Of a DNA stretch of 64,000 bases, positions 1 to 12,669 are shown one piece after another. The stretch is taken from NCBI GenBank assembly GCA_003344405.1, contig NOWV01000006.1, positions 186,001 to 250,000 on the forward strand. Reading direction: 5' to 3'. A program made the translations under genes and the position numbers. The notes beneath the pieces were generated by a model. The model ran no database searches, had not been told where the DNA came from, and saw nothing but the letters and a program-made list of their open reading frames with translations. This DNA comes from Trichoplax sp. H2 (taxonomy: Eukaryota; Placozoa; Uniplacotomia; Trichoplacea). Position 1 is the stretch's first letter. Each line of letters starts with the position of its first letter.

Positions 1-577
1 GCGTTGATGATATGAATTTAGCAAATCGACGTTATTATATATAAAAGCATTTATTTAATGACAATAGGCTAATGAATATGCGGTTTACTTTTGATATTAA
101 AACCACAAAAATCTACTTACACATTTTGCTGTCACATCCTTTCGAACAGCTCTAATCCTAATATAGTAATAACATAATTAGGCTTATTATAATTTCTTAT
201 TGATTACTAGCCGGATCTGCTCACTACGACATACTAATGATCAGTCAGACTTATAATACAGCAATAGATACTTGAAGACATATATGTACGTTACTCATCT
301 GTCAATAACTTACACTTAAAAAGTAAGAGGGCTACTAAGAAACAGTAATAATTGGAAGATGAAATAGCAGTATGCCACCTATCACTCTGTTACGTACTGT
401 GTTATGTAAATGATCTGTATCGGACTGCTGTATTATTCTTACATACTATCGGAACTAGAAATCGTTCACAATTTATGGGCTAATCAAACGGGTTAGATTG
501 AAGGATAGCATCGCTTACGGTAATGAGCTTATACATTGTATTCTTGCACAGAAATTTACAAAATATACAGAACTTAC
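1..577. other. Presumed GUF1 intron, no exon seen
   Basis: The last GUF1 exon in view ends at a good donor, so this AT-rich stretch should be intron. I searched the minus strand for the expected C-terminal GUF1 exon (VKAYRKxVLAKCYGG-like) and did not see it. No other gene or repeat is evident. Confidence 0.5.
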
Positions 578-3500
578 GTCTCTCGTGCTACCACTTTGCC
601 TCTAATTGTAGCTTGAATCGCAACTTCGTATAGTTGTCTAAGCAAAAATTTTAAATTTATGGACGAATAAGAGAATCCATTCTGAAGCTCAAAAGAATAT
701 TTATAGATGCAAATCATTATAATTAGCTATACCTTGGGATTGCCTCCTTCAGTTTTTGACATACTTGTTTACCCGTAATACGAGCCTTTTCCTCATGTAC
801 TACCGTTGTTAAAGCATCTACAGGAGTTCCGTTTAGTAGTATCTCCATCTGTATATTTTGCAATTACAATATTTCAACATGAACTCATATAGCGATGAAT
901 CTTGTAAGCTATTTTATTATTTCGCACCTTAGCTAGAGTAGCCGATCTATAACCATGATCTTCATAATCAAAGCTGAATCACGAATTAAGAGAGAATACA
1001 GAAAGAGAAATGTAAAGATTAGATTGTTTCGATTTCAAGTAAATAAAACATCCTTTTCCTAGCGCATGAATAATATTGAAGAAGTCATCGATAGTATTTA
1101 ATTTTTGGGGTAAATTTTTCCTTGTTACCTTGCATAACCGGATGTAAGCGATTTTAATTGATCATAGAAATCAATTACAATCTCGTGTAAAGGTAAAATG
1201 TATTTTAACATTACTCTCGTTTCATCGATATAGGAAATATTTACTTGTTGCCCTCTTTTACTCTAAAAGGAAATATAACAATCAGGAACGAATTAGTATA
1301 CCATTGAAAATATAGTAGACAGATTACTGATATTTTTGCCAATTGAGTAGCAATTCTTATCAGATTCGCATCGCGAAACCTGGCATAAATTCAGCATTTT
1401 CCCCATATATTTATCCGGAAATATGATAGTTCCCATCACCACTGGCTCGAGATATTCTACAACCTGAGCGATATCTGGAAACTATGATGAAATATCAAGT
1501 ATGTAATGTTGATTAGTAATGGAATATTGCAATGCGTGGTTATCATGACATCAGGTAGAATATTAAATAATGGGAAACGTTAAAAACCTGTGAGGGCGTG
1601 GTTATAACCATTTCTTCGTGTTCTTTACGTAAAATGGCTGTAGTAAAATTTTAAAATTATGTTAGCGATCATAACCGATAACTGCAGATTTGAAATAAAA
1701 TAAAACAAAAATATATTTATTAGAGATCATTGAAATCTGCGATATTCTCGTACTATACTATTATAATTTATAAATCGCATATAGCTATAAAACTGCAATC
1801 CAGGACAAATAATAATATGCATTTTTTTATATTAAAGTAACCACTGATGCTTGGTCGCTACGTAGGAAATAATAAATAATTAAATGACGTAAGTATTATC
1901 CAAGATACCATTAATTAAACAAGATTGTAAATATTTTCTTAAATTGTGTCTATAAGATATTTATACATGCATATCTGTACTTGCCCTTGAACGGAACATT
2001 TGGAGAAGTGATAACTACCGACACATCATATTCCTATATTTAATATAAACGAAATATTTTTGCGAAGTTAACTTTATCTTTACTTGTAGAAATAATAAAA
2101 TGTTAAACTAACTTGCTCCAGTCGCTGATTAAAAACGTCCATGTGTAATAATCCAAGGAATCCAAGACGAAAACCTGGGCCAAGCGCAGCACTAGGAAGT
2201 AAAATGATGAATATAGTATTTACTGATCTATACGCATACTACATTAAAGAGCTTTTACGGAAGCTTTCTCTTATGATGACTATATTCGTAACAGTTACTA
2301 TGTCATTAAGAAATTAAGCTGAGTAGATATAGAATTAGAAGCTACTTCTAAGTTACTTAAATATGGTCCTAAGTCTAGGAATGTTTTATAGATGTCACAC
2401 TGTATGATGCTATTGGCTTACGAATCGATTTAAAGATTTTGTACCTGTTATCGTTGTGTACACTAACACTGGAATCGTTTAGAGTCAACTTATGTATGGC
2501 ACTCCGTAAAACTTCAAATTCTGACTTGTTGAATGGGAAGAGTCCTGCATATACCTATAATAAGTATGATTATAAATTTTGTTAACAGCTGAAGCTAGTA
2601 CGCAATTATCACCTTACAATCGCATAGTGCAAGAATGTAAAGCTGTTTGCTCATCTTCAAACAGTTTTATTTTGTTTTGACTTATGAACTGCTCTTTTCA
2701 TAGGACCTACCATCGATTTAGCTGGCTTAAATCCAGGTAGTGCGTCTACAGGACAATTCACATGACAAAATGTATCTCCAATTTGAGCTTCTTTCGTGCT
2801 TTTCATCCCAGCTACGATAAAACCAACTTGCCCAGATCCTCTATACCAATAATACAAGATACATGGCTAAGACACTAAGCTATATCATACATTGTAACTT
2901 TTACTTAATATCACAGCAGTTTCTCATCCTATTATTACTAATCGTACAATGTTTTTGTTGATTTCTCATTCGGATAGAGAATTCCTAAATCGAGAATTTC
3001 GTACTGCTTCTTACTAAAAGCCGATTGAATCTTTTCGCCTACGGAAATTAATTAATCCAAATTATCTTTTACCAGTTTTCAAGAGCTAAATATACGTAAT
3101 TAAGCAAAGACAACATAATACAGGTAAAATTAAAACTTATCGACATTTAAGCAGACCTTTTGTTAATTTTCCATCCTTGATTGCTAACAAGCCTATGACG
3201 CCTCGATAACGATCATACCATGAATCAAACAATAATGCTTTCAAAGGCTTTTGCTGATCACATGTCGGTCTGATAATAATTAATGGAGAAGAACGAATAT
3301 GAATGAATTTTTGTAGTTGTTTCAATGGGCGATGCATTTTTTACTTTATATTATATTTGATGCAAACAAGAGTAAAACACATAACATACGGTGGTATTTT
3401 TTCGATAATTGTTGGTAGAAGCTGATCAATGCCTGTGCCATCTTTAGCAGATACCTGTTCATAAAAAAAAGATTTGTCTAGAACAATTGAGATATTTTCT

Positions 3501-5566
3501 TATGCTAATAATCTTGGGTAGGATCTATAATAATAATCCTGTTGGATATTATTTGTTGTCTTGAAGAGCAAAATTAATTAGCCTTGTTTGAATGCTATAG
3601 ATGCATCATATTTTAACCACATAAGCCTTTTCTCATATTGATAGCACTTCAGTAATTTAATTACCGCTTCTATCTTAAACCTTCGAAGATTCCAATTTAA
3701 ATATTGAAAAACTCCATAGTTATTTATAATGAATTACTTTCATAGTTTCTTCAGGTTCAATATCAAATACTCTTTGTAGTTGATTAGCTATTCGGTCGGG
3801 ATTAGCGCTTTTCATATCAATCTATCAGTGATAAAATGGAGCATTAATCAAACGATCTCAAGTATTTACAATAATTTTGAGATAAGGTTTGTATAATAAC
3901 CTTATTAAGGACAGGAATGATCTTCAAATCTGCCTCGAAAGCTAAGAAAAAATTGGCAACAGTTTGAGCTTGAACACCTTGAGATGCATCCACAACTAGA
4001 AGTACACCTTGGCAGGCGGCAAGCGATCTCGATACTTCGTAATTGAAATCAACATGGCCCTGTGTAAAAATAAGCTATTAGTTTTCACGCACTTTTTTGT
4101 TTAACAAGAGAATGATTTTATTTGCGCTTATTTTTGTTGATACGAAAGTAACGCTCTTTTAAGCATGTTAATCTTCAATTGTCTTAACAATTGGAAATTT
4201 TGCATAAATATAACGGCAATACACTAAGCTTACAGGTGTATCGATCAAATTAAGGAGGTAGGTTTCACCGTGATATTCGTAAAGCATAGAGGCAGTCTAA
4301 TGAGATACAGTAGTAGAAGAGCCATGAAGATGAAGTAGCACAAGCACACAAATACTGCTCGTACATGACATATAAGACCTTATCAACTATGAATCATATT
4401 AGTGTGAAGTTTTAGAATATTATGGGAAATTAACGTTAATCTTAATATTTCTATTGAACTGTAATAACTTAGACAATATTAAAACCAGCAAATTAAGCAT
4501 TTCACCTGAGCCTTTACAGTTATTCCTCTCTCTCGCTCTACTTGCAGCTTGTCTAAAACTTGTTTATTTTCTGCTGATTTTGGAATAACTCCTATGAAAA
4601 AGATCAACCATGACCAAAATTATACAGCCGCGACGTTTGCTAGTTAGTAGTATTATGAATCATTAAAATTAGAATGATTTTAAAATTAATCTGATTTGCA
4701 TGAGATTTCATTATGGTACAGACATTTACAAACCTATGACAACTGTAATACAGTAAGGGTGTAGTATGGAGACTTACGAACAACTGAATACTTGTCTGAT
4801 CTTAGCTTAAAATTGATAGTTTTATAAGTACTAGTAAGTAGTAACTATATTACCTGCAATTTCAAGCAATCTATCCGCCAAAGTACTTTTGCCATGATCA
4901 ATATGCGCAATTATGCTAAAATTGCGAATTTTTTCCACTGGAAATTCAGAGAGAGCCGTAATTGGCTATGATATCAGTGGAGACAGTAGTTTATAAAAGC
5001 TTATTTTAACATTAATTAAAGAATGATTATTCCTAATCGTAGCATGTCTAACTATAGTGCATAAAACTAGTGTACAGTTTCGAAGGTACAAGATTGCATA
5101 GGAGAAAAGCAAGCACATCTTCAGCAAAAGTGTAAGAGATTACTGAGCGTAATTTGAGAAATTGTCTTATCAAGCTGTAGCGCAGCGTAGGGGCATCAGT
5201 GTCAATCAAGCTTACGTATTACCTCTGCAGCTTTCGATGTAAGGTTAGTTGATGTTGATAACCTAGCCAGATAATAAGGGCAATTTGATTCGAGTTCAAA
5301 TTAAAGAATAGTACAGTAAAAATCTTTACTCTTATTTCTTGAACTAATTTGTGATTATTTGCTAAGTCAAGTCTACCCGTCTTCAAATATCGTAACTTGT
5401 ACCTCGCATGATGGCGTACGAGCGACACTGCAGCTGTATTTCTCACATACGAGGCATAGTGTTGCAATACTTTCCAGGATGGTTCTACCACCTTGCATCT
5501 TAAATTAAGCGTCATATTGGTTTCTACGCCTGAACTGAGGGGGTAAATGTATAAGCTTTTAATCAA
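578..5566 (-). CDS. GUF1: Translation factor GUF1, mitochondrial (EF4/LepA family), 3' end off the window
   Basis: GUF1 is the mitochondrial counterpart of bacterial LepA/EF4, a ribosome-binding translational GTPase of the matrix. About 13-14 minus-strand exons can be joined. Exon 1 (5330-5566) encodes a basic, Arg/Ser-rich, acid-poor leader suited to mitochondrial import and splices in phase 0 to 4854-4965, which carries [20 protein letters not shown] (G1). Exon 4506-4591 has [12 protein letters not shown] (G2). The exon near 4236-4300 ends in LIDTP, and 3901-4059 continues [12 protein letters not shown] (G3) and ends VLNK, completed as NKID (G4) in the next exon near 3820. SAKDGT (G5) lies near 3450. 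Further exons near 3300-3140, 3040-2960, 2850-2660, 2550-2450, 2205-2110, 2040-1985, 1470-1380 and 1250-1130 follow, then the LepA-type C-terminal region (SFDYEDHGY near 965, MEILLNGTP near 855, [10 protein letters not shown] near 635). The last visible exon stops at 578 in VARET on a GTAAGT donor. The final roughly 60 residues of the family were not found in 1-577. Confidence 0.93.
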
Positions 5567-6656
5567 TTAGAACTCCCATAGGCACATGGATTGAAACTTG
5601 GATCCACTTATCCTCGATAGCTAATCCATAGCAGATCCTCTAAAGCAGCTTACCTGGTGACAGCTTGGATCAGCTAGGTTATTTCATACCAAAATGTGGT
5701 AGAAGAAAGGCCCGTTACTAAAAGTCATCAATTAGATCGTAAAATAAGTTACTCATCTAGCGTACCATTGGGCAAATGCATGTAGAAAAATCAGTATTCT
5801 ACCGTACATTCTGGATGTTAATACAGTAGAACAGCGGAAGTTTGCTTATCCTTTCACGGCCATTTTTGCAGAGGCTTGAGCACTGCAAGAGCTGTGCAAG
5901 ATGCACACATAAAGGAAATCGCGGTACAGTACTTAGCCTTGAGTTTTCACTGTAACCTCGTTTTACAGTTCATACAGTTCATACAGCTTAGTACAATACA
6001 TGTACTGTAATCCTTGAGTGTACAGTACTGTGCTAAAAATGCTTCCGATTTCGGTATACTGTACTGTCGAATGACTAGAACAACAGTCAATGGGCCATAC
6101 GGTACGTACTGTGTACAGAACAGTATAATTTTATAGTATGACCTCAATGTTTCCATAGAAACGATCATCCATCAAGGATAGAAGGGATGGTTAGTCTATT
6201 GAGGACTTTTACATTTCCGTAGTTACTGCTAAAGTTATGCAATTAGGTGTAGCTGTAGTATGCGTAGATTATATCACTGTTTAAAGTTGATTTCTAGTAT
6301 ATTTGTACTCTACGATATATTCGATACAGTGAGTCAACAGTGTACAGTATAGGAGTGTACTTACATTACTCTATTCGCTCAATCTCCACTATCCAGTAGA
6401 CGCTCCTACGTCAATAATACTGTACAAGTATTGAGTCAGACGATCACAGTCGCAGTTTATCATTAAATCCGAAACACATCAAAAACCAATAACCACTTAA
6501 CATGTTAACATCAATCAATCCACTCTAGCTCATTAGATCGGATCAGTATACACGGAATCAACACGTATTTCAGATTACAACTACAACATTAACAATTAAG
6601 AATTACGGTACATAATCATACCTTTTTTTGGTTAATTTGCAAGCCGTATTTTCATC
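5567..6656. other. Divergent intergenic region between GUF1 and the Rab-like gene
   Basis: About 1.1 kb separates the two divergent start codons, so it should hold both promoters. No clear TATA box or CpG-like cluster is visible. Between about 5980 and 6430 there are many short palindromic pieces built from GTACAGTA and TACTGTAC, the same motif family that forms dense arrays at 12.7-13.4 kb and 31.5-31.7 kb. Short open frames here are products of these motifs and are not supported as genes. Confidence 0.55.
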
Positions 6657-9600
6657 ATGGGGTCTGGTGCTTCATCAAAATCGAAGAACATTCCCGGTAT
6701 ATGAAATTTTATCATCGTTATTTTCTCTTCATTTATCGATTTGTGTTGTTCTTCACGCAAATTTATGATTTAAAATTAAAATAAAATTAATGTTTGGTTA
6801 TATGATAATGATACAGTTAGAAATATCTGAAGTTAATTGTGGTGCAATAGTAATTTTGATTATTGGTCATGTTTCGATAAGTATACTTACCAATGGCATA
6901 TTTATTTACCACCTTCACTTGCATTTTGCTAGAGAATGAACTAAATTAAAATGAATTTATTCTTATAGATTTAAAAGTAAATTTAAAAGTGAAAGTTCCA
7001 TCATTTAAAATTGTCCTTGTCGGTAAGTAATATGGCAAGTCAAGTTAAAGCATTAATTATGTTTTAGAGTTATTGATCCTGATCCAACGGAGGCAGCGAT
7101 AGCACAACTCTTTTTGGTCTCTAGATCAAAATAGTAATATATTTAAATTGTATTATTTTACGTCATCTCCCGTAATACGAATTTCAAAGCCTAAAAATAG
7201 TCAAAGTGATCACAAATCAGACGTAATTTATTTTTATCAGACACAACGATAGACAGTATGCGTACATGTAAGAAAAATACTTACATAGATATTACTGGGT
7301 TTTATCTTTATCTTAACAGGTAGTTGCGAAGTTGGCAAATCCAGCATTTATTTAAGATATACAAAAAATCAATTTGACTACAGCTATCAACCCACACTAT
7401 CTGTTAATATCATTAATGTTACCAAGAAGTTAAACATACCCGCAGACACATTAGTATCGCTAACTTTATGGGATATGCCCGGTGAAGAAGATATGCAATT
7501 AAGGAGAAGTTATTATAAAGATCTTGATGCTGCAGTTGGTAAATTTCGATATATATCTTTTATCTCTTAAGTGTTAATGTCACCTTTTAAATTAAGATTT
7601 ACTTTTAATCTTCCATCCTTAAACGGTAATATTTAGTGGTAGTCGATTTAAGCGACAAAGACGATGTTGAGAGGGCCGAATTTTGGAAGCAAGATATTAT
7701 TAATAACACGTTTGTCTCAACTGAGACAAATAATTTGGGTGATGATATGCAATCAAAGAAAAGAGCTGAAAACATATCTGATAAAAAAATTCCAGTTATA
7801 CTTATGGGAAATAAGTTTGATAAGGTATTGGATAGCTATCAGTTTATTAGTAAATAGGTTAAAGTGGCCGTCATTAATCTATGTCTTATAGTTAACTTAA
7901 TTATACTTTTTATCCTGTATCATAGGTTGAAGTGAAGCTGCATGAGGGACAACTAGGCGGCGTTCCAGAAATTGTGCATACTCTCGAAAAGATTGCACAA
8001 GATAATGATTTTATCGGGAGGTAATAATAAATCGTAAATGTAAATTTTTTATCGTAGCTTTTACAGTTTGCTGTTTTTATAATTTTGGTTCCATTCTTAT
8101 CAATAGCGTGACAGTTTCGGCGAAAAGTGGCGATGGCAGTGTTCATACGGCAATGCAGTCATTGGTTCGTTATTTAATAGAGCAAAATCTTCAAGATGTT
8201 ACTGAAAAGAAGCGTTCTTTAATGAAAGCATTAGCGAATAAAGGCAAAAAATTACAGGAAAATGTTAAAGATAAAAAAGAAATTCCTCCTGAACAACAAT
8301 TTCAGAAACTGGCAGTAGTTGGCATGCCTGAGGTTAGTAAATTAACATGCATACGATTACTAAATAGTACTATAATAAAGTAAAAAGTTTTCTTACTAGT
8401 AATACGAGTATAAATCTGTAGTAATCATAATTGCTAGTAAACAGTGGATATACGAGTATGTATATTTCAGCATAAGTTTTTTTCGCCTAATTGATTCAAG
8501 GTTTTATAACTTCATTCTGTTGTTTTATTAATTATTGTACAAAAGGATTCTACAAATTGTTTTGTAATATTTTGGCTAAAGTTATTTAGTATTTAGCATG
8601 GAAGGCGACTGCTGCTAACTTTTAAAGAGTTGATATGCAGTCTCTTACATCTCGTAAAATATCTTGATAAAATACTATACTAAATACCGAAATTGCATTT
8701 CCATTTTATTGTTTTGCCTTAAGAGTGATTAAATTTTTCTACAGACATTATGAATTTACCGTTATAGTGTTAAAATATTTAGAATCTATCATTATCCGTA
8801 TTGCTCTATGATGATATTGAATGATTATTATGAGACTGCCTCCGTTTTTGAAGGTTTAGCTCAGTAGTAATAATCACCTTACATCAACGAAAATTGTCAA
8901 TATAAAAGTGAAATTTCTGTAATGGTATCTACTATACTTACTGGATAATTCTTATGATGTACTTTTTTGCATATCTTTAATTTATTTAGTTTGATGACGA
9001 ATTTGAGCAATGTAACATGTCTATGAAATTGCTGGTGGGAATTAGTGCGGCCTTTAGCAATTCATTATACAATTTTAGAGCTGCTTGTATGACAGCTAAA
9101 GCAATTTCAGATATTAAAGCGCCAATAGAAGAATGCCTTCATGGTTTAGATACCACCATTGGCGAAGATAATGATATCGAAGTAAGTTATTTAATTTTGA
9201 GTCATTTTGAAGTACTTTTCCAAACAAGCTCATTAAGTTTTTCAGCTCGTACGTAGTGTATATAAATTTGCTAAATTGTGACAATAAGCTGGTTTTATAT
9301 GTATTAGGCAAATCAAGATGGCGGATTAATTCAACTGATATTATCTGAAAGCAATAAAGGTGCAACCGCCGAGCAAAGAAAAGTGATCAAAATTTTCAAT
9401 TCAGAAGTACGTAGATAACGAAAGTGATTTACACGCATCGATAATGGAATTAATATCGAGACAGCATTTCATAAAACATTCGTACTTTTAAATTAGGTCA
9501 GCGTGGCTATTAACAAAATCACAAATTTGTGCCCTGGCATAAATTCGAGATTAGACAAACGACAAGATGAGATTAAAGAATTACTTGAGAAAATAAATGA

Positions 9601-9763
9601 TTTAAACACCGCCAAAATCATGTCACGTAAGGATATTTTAAGAGCTAGAGAGGTTGCAGAGAACAACTGTGATAGAATAGATACTGCTAAAAAACATGCA
9701 GAAAAGGCTTTGAAGACTGCGACAACAATCGAAAATAAAATTCTCGGTTCATTAGATTGGTAG
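6657..9763 (+). CDS. Rab-like small GTPase with N-myristoylation signal and long C-terminal helical region
   Basis: Nine exons (6657-6696, 6969-7022, 7320-7538, 7637-7824, 7926-8020, 8107-8332, 8990-9181, 9308-9406, 9497-9763) join in frame to give 459 residues and a TAG stop. The GTPase domain covers about residues 27-222: P-loop GSCEVGKS (32-39), switch I Thr (PTL, T57), WDMPGEE (82-88) where Rab proteins usually have WDTAGQE, NKFD (163-166) and SAK (203-205). The region most resembles the Rab32/38 type by eye. The N-terminus MGSGASSKSK has Gly2 and Ser6, a classical N-myristoyltransferase signal, followed by lysines. The remaining 235 or so residues are charged and mostly helical, and the protein ends in SLDW, so there is no CaaX or CC prenylation motif. 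The start is fixed by the short first exon with a phase-1 donor. Acidic E88 replaces the usual catalytic Gln, so intrinsic GTP hydrolysis may be weak (inference). I do not recognise a named orthologue; membrane traffic is the likely setting. Confidence 0.9.
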
Positions 9764-10468
9764 TATTGAATTTTGACTTGTCGATATTAAAGTATGAAAT
9801 TTAAGATAAAAAATAAACTTTGTAACAACATTGTTTGTGATCGATTTGTAAGCCATTAAACTTGTAATTATTTACAATTATAGCATAAATGTAATATTGT
9901 ATAGTTTTTCCGTAAATCTTCATTGATATACTCTTTGACAAAAAGGCAACATAGACGCTACATATTGGACGAATCAACTTTTGGTTGAAATGTAATTTTG
10001 TCTTGCAGTTTTTCTTAATTATAAATTATTGTTAGAGCTTTTATTTTATATAGTACCTGTCATACCATTGAATTTATCCTATGACTTTATCTTAACTTGG
10101 GCAATTAATGCTAGTTCAAATGTGTAATAGTACGGTACTCACTGGGTATATATTATGATTTAAAAGGTATCGACAACACGGATACAGTTACTGGCTCCTG
10201 CAACGATTTTTACATGAATTTTACATGCAGTAAAAATAACAACAATAAATAAACTTTAAAGTTGAGCGTACGATACTCTTTTATTGCTGTTGGGTTAGTC
10301 CAACAAGTGAGAGTAAATTAAAAGAAGCGATAAACATCCTCCCTACAATTTCGTACCATTCAAAAACATAGGTTTCTTATGAAGATGCAGAAATATAACT
10401 GCATGGAAAATAGTACAATTCATTTAGCATTTACGGTAAATACGATGTTTATAAACATATACAGCCTT
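9764..10468. other. Convergent 3' intergenic region with poly(A) signals
   Basis: About 0.7 kb lies between the stop codons of the Rab-like gene and ATP5PO. AATAAA at 9812-9817 is well placed for the plus-strand gene, and TTTATT at 10280-10285 (AATAAA on the minus strand) for ATP5PO. Nothing else is seen. Confidence 0.6.
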
Positions 10469-12627
10469 CTAAGTGGCCGTATTCATAGCTTTCATTACTT
10501 TCTTAATTCTTGAAGCGATTGACATATCGATATATTTATCATCGATATCGACAATCATGCCACCAATGATTTTTGGATCAACCTGACAATTGAATGACAA
10601 TTTGAAACCAGCATTTAGCAAGATAGGTATAAATACGATTAAGTTATTATCTACTTCAAGGGAAGAAATACAATTATCATTGTAGTTATGGCTACTGGTG
10701 TACCTCTGTGCCGATCTGAAGTTTTTGATTTTTTGCAATGAAACCTTGTAACGAGTCCTTAACATTTTTCAGCTGATCATTGTTTAATTTCTAGGAGACC
10801 AAGAATAGCGAAAAATTTATTAGAAGGATAGGTTAAAGTCACTTACTTTAGTATAAGTTGTCAATTTTAATTACCTTAGCGGTGGTGATGGTACATCTGA
10901 CTTCGCCTCTATGAGCTTCCATAATACGAGAGAACGCTTCGATTATTTCGGAAGCACTGCCAAGACGATTATTTTCGGAAAGAGTACCTAATAAGAAAGT
11001 AGAAATGATACTGCACATTATAGCTTTACTATCAACACTTGAAATTAAGTATTAAATACTGAAACACATACCGAAAACCTTTAATGATAATTCATGAGCA
11101 TTGCGCTTTCTCAACAATTCCTCCAAAACGCCTAAATTTGTCCAGTAACATTAGTAAATAATCATTTGATATGCAAAGTTTTTGCTATTATTATAATCAC
11201 TCACCTCGTTTAACTTGTCTCTTCATGAAAGGATTAGCAATTAATCGTTCTAATTGAATATCGCTATCAATTGATTGCTAGAAAATCCAAATATGATAGA
11301 ACACATGGCTATTCAGATTTGAATATCATTTGGATGACAATTATTGACAGTCCTATTCGTTACTCTATTCCGGTTATCTAAAAGTAATCATGGCAGTTGT
11401 TGAATACCTTCATATCCATTAAGTCCTTTTCGACTTTTTCTAAGCACTTTTGTTTAGTAGCTGCTGAGTAGATAGCGTGCGCATAGCGACCTTGTACGCC
11501 AAATACTTTAATAGGTGCCTGCAATTAATACAGTGAGCAAGATAATTGTGTCAGAAAACTCGAGTACACATTCATAAAAGTATCGTATAATCTAGTGCTG
11601 CTACATTGACGTTGCATATGAATAGTTGAATACTAAGCAATAGATTATTCAGTAATATTGATTAACAACACGAAATCATTCAGTTTCGCCTTTGTATACA
11701 TCATTTAAATCAAGTTTGCAAATGCTCATGACTCAAGTAGTTGCAAGATCATTTTATAGTATTCCAGATCTCAAGTTATCCACTACATAAACTGAAAAAC
11801 CTTTGAAGCAAAAGGTTCAATCTACGATACCTCTATACATTCAATCTCCTTCCAGACAAGATTAAAAGTAATAGTACTTCTAATAACGTCAAAATGAATC
11901 TATTCCATTACCTTAGCTAAATCCGAGTGGACAGACGACGTACTTAGACATCGAACCTGTAAAAGGCAACACAGCATATGTTAATATCAGCTTTTCAACT
12001 CTACACCATTTCTTGGTGCAGTCGGCTTTTGGTGAAGGAATTTACAAGTAATCCTTTTTTAGTTGTATCCTTCAGATAGTTAAGAGATTTTTGAATGAAG
12101 TTTAAAAGAGTTTCCCCTAAAGCGCTGGGATATAGATTTGGAATAAAACTTGTGACTGACTGTCTATCATTGGACATTTTCGACTGGTTGACTACACGAA
12201 AGGTGTATTGGTTACCATGGTCGACAAGAATTTTCTTCCCCAAAATAAACTAGCATATCACAGGCGAGAGCGTCAATGGACTAGAATAGTGGCATTATAC
12301 TACAGGTTTTTTTTTAAATTGAATATTGAAAAGTAGAACTTGTCTCAAAGCAAGTTGGTCTCTATTTTTGCATTGGCCAAGTAATGACAGTACTGTATAT
12401 TACATCAGCTTAAAAGTCTTCTACTATGATGCAACTTGTACAGTACAGTATAAGGAAATCCAAGATGGACATCTTAGCACCAACGTTTTAACATAGAACA
12501 AGAACACGACTCGATAATTATGCTATCAACATTGATGACATGAGCTAAAGAGACTTACAGCTAGTCCAGCCTGCGAAATTGGAACATTTGCTGCCATCCG
12601 TGTGGCACGGAAAACTTGCGACGCCAT
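10469..12627 (-). CDS. ATP5PO: ATP synthase peripheral stalk subunit OSCP, mitochondrial
   Basis: OSCP joins the F1 head of mitochondrial ATP synthase to the peripheral stalk. Eight minus-strand exons give about 220 residues. Exon 1 (near 12560-12627) begins [16 protein letters not shown], a typical import leader. The exon near 11905-11955 adds [15 protein letters not shown], where presequence cleavage is likely. Next come [18 protein letters not shown] (near 11405-11520), [18 protein letters not shown] (near 11210-11280), [19 protein letters not shown] (near 11070-11135), [20 protein letters not shown] with [11 protein letters not shown] (near 10875-10990), [11 protein letters not shown] (near 10710-10793) and [20 protein letters not shown] (10469 to about 10585). 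These match the OSCP signature around the GEV motif and the C-terminal IGGMIV strand. The long minus-strand reading frame at 10469-10765 runs through an intron; the true acceptor is just before GTTGATCC. The start codon lies inside a CAAGATGGC motif. Confidence 0.97.
12001..12243 (-). other. Unrecognised 80-codon ORF within ATP5PO intron 1
   Basis: An ATG-initiated 80-codon frame on the same strand as ATP5PO lies between exon 1 (ends near 12560) and exon 2 (starts near 11955). It begins [17 protein letters not shown] and ends [12 protein letters not shown]. Composition is mixed and fairly protein-like (Lys, Ser, Asn, Leu; one probable helix in the middle), without membrane segments or cysteines. 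I do not recognise a family. It could be a nested gene, an alternative exon, a transposon remnant or chance; an 80-codon frame is not rare in this window. Confidence 0.2.
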
Positions 12628-12631
12628 CTTG
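12623..12631 (-). promoter_or_regulatory. YY1-like CAAGATGGC element overlapping the ATP5PO start codon
   Basis: On the minus strand the start is embedded in GCCAAGATGGCGTC. In animals, AAnATGGC is the YY1-type element often found at the 5' end or start codon of ribosomal and mitochondrial housekeeping genes. The sequence match is direct; function is inferred. Confidence 0.5.
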
Positions 12632-12669
12632 GCAGAGTAGGAATAGCGCGTGTGCAATTTACTTCAGTT

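Noticed and set aside
9320-9330. CAAGATGGCGG as a promoter element
   Set aside because: It lies inside a coding exon of the Rab-like gene, where it encodes QDGG.
10586-10765. 5' part of the 98-codon minus-strand frame ending in the OSCP C-terminus
   Set aside because: OSCP family sequence requires splicing from the exon near 10710-10793 to the acceptor before GTTGATCC; the frame between is intron.
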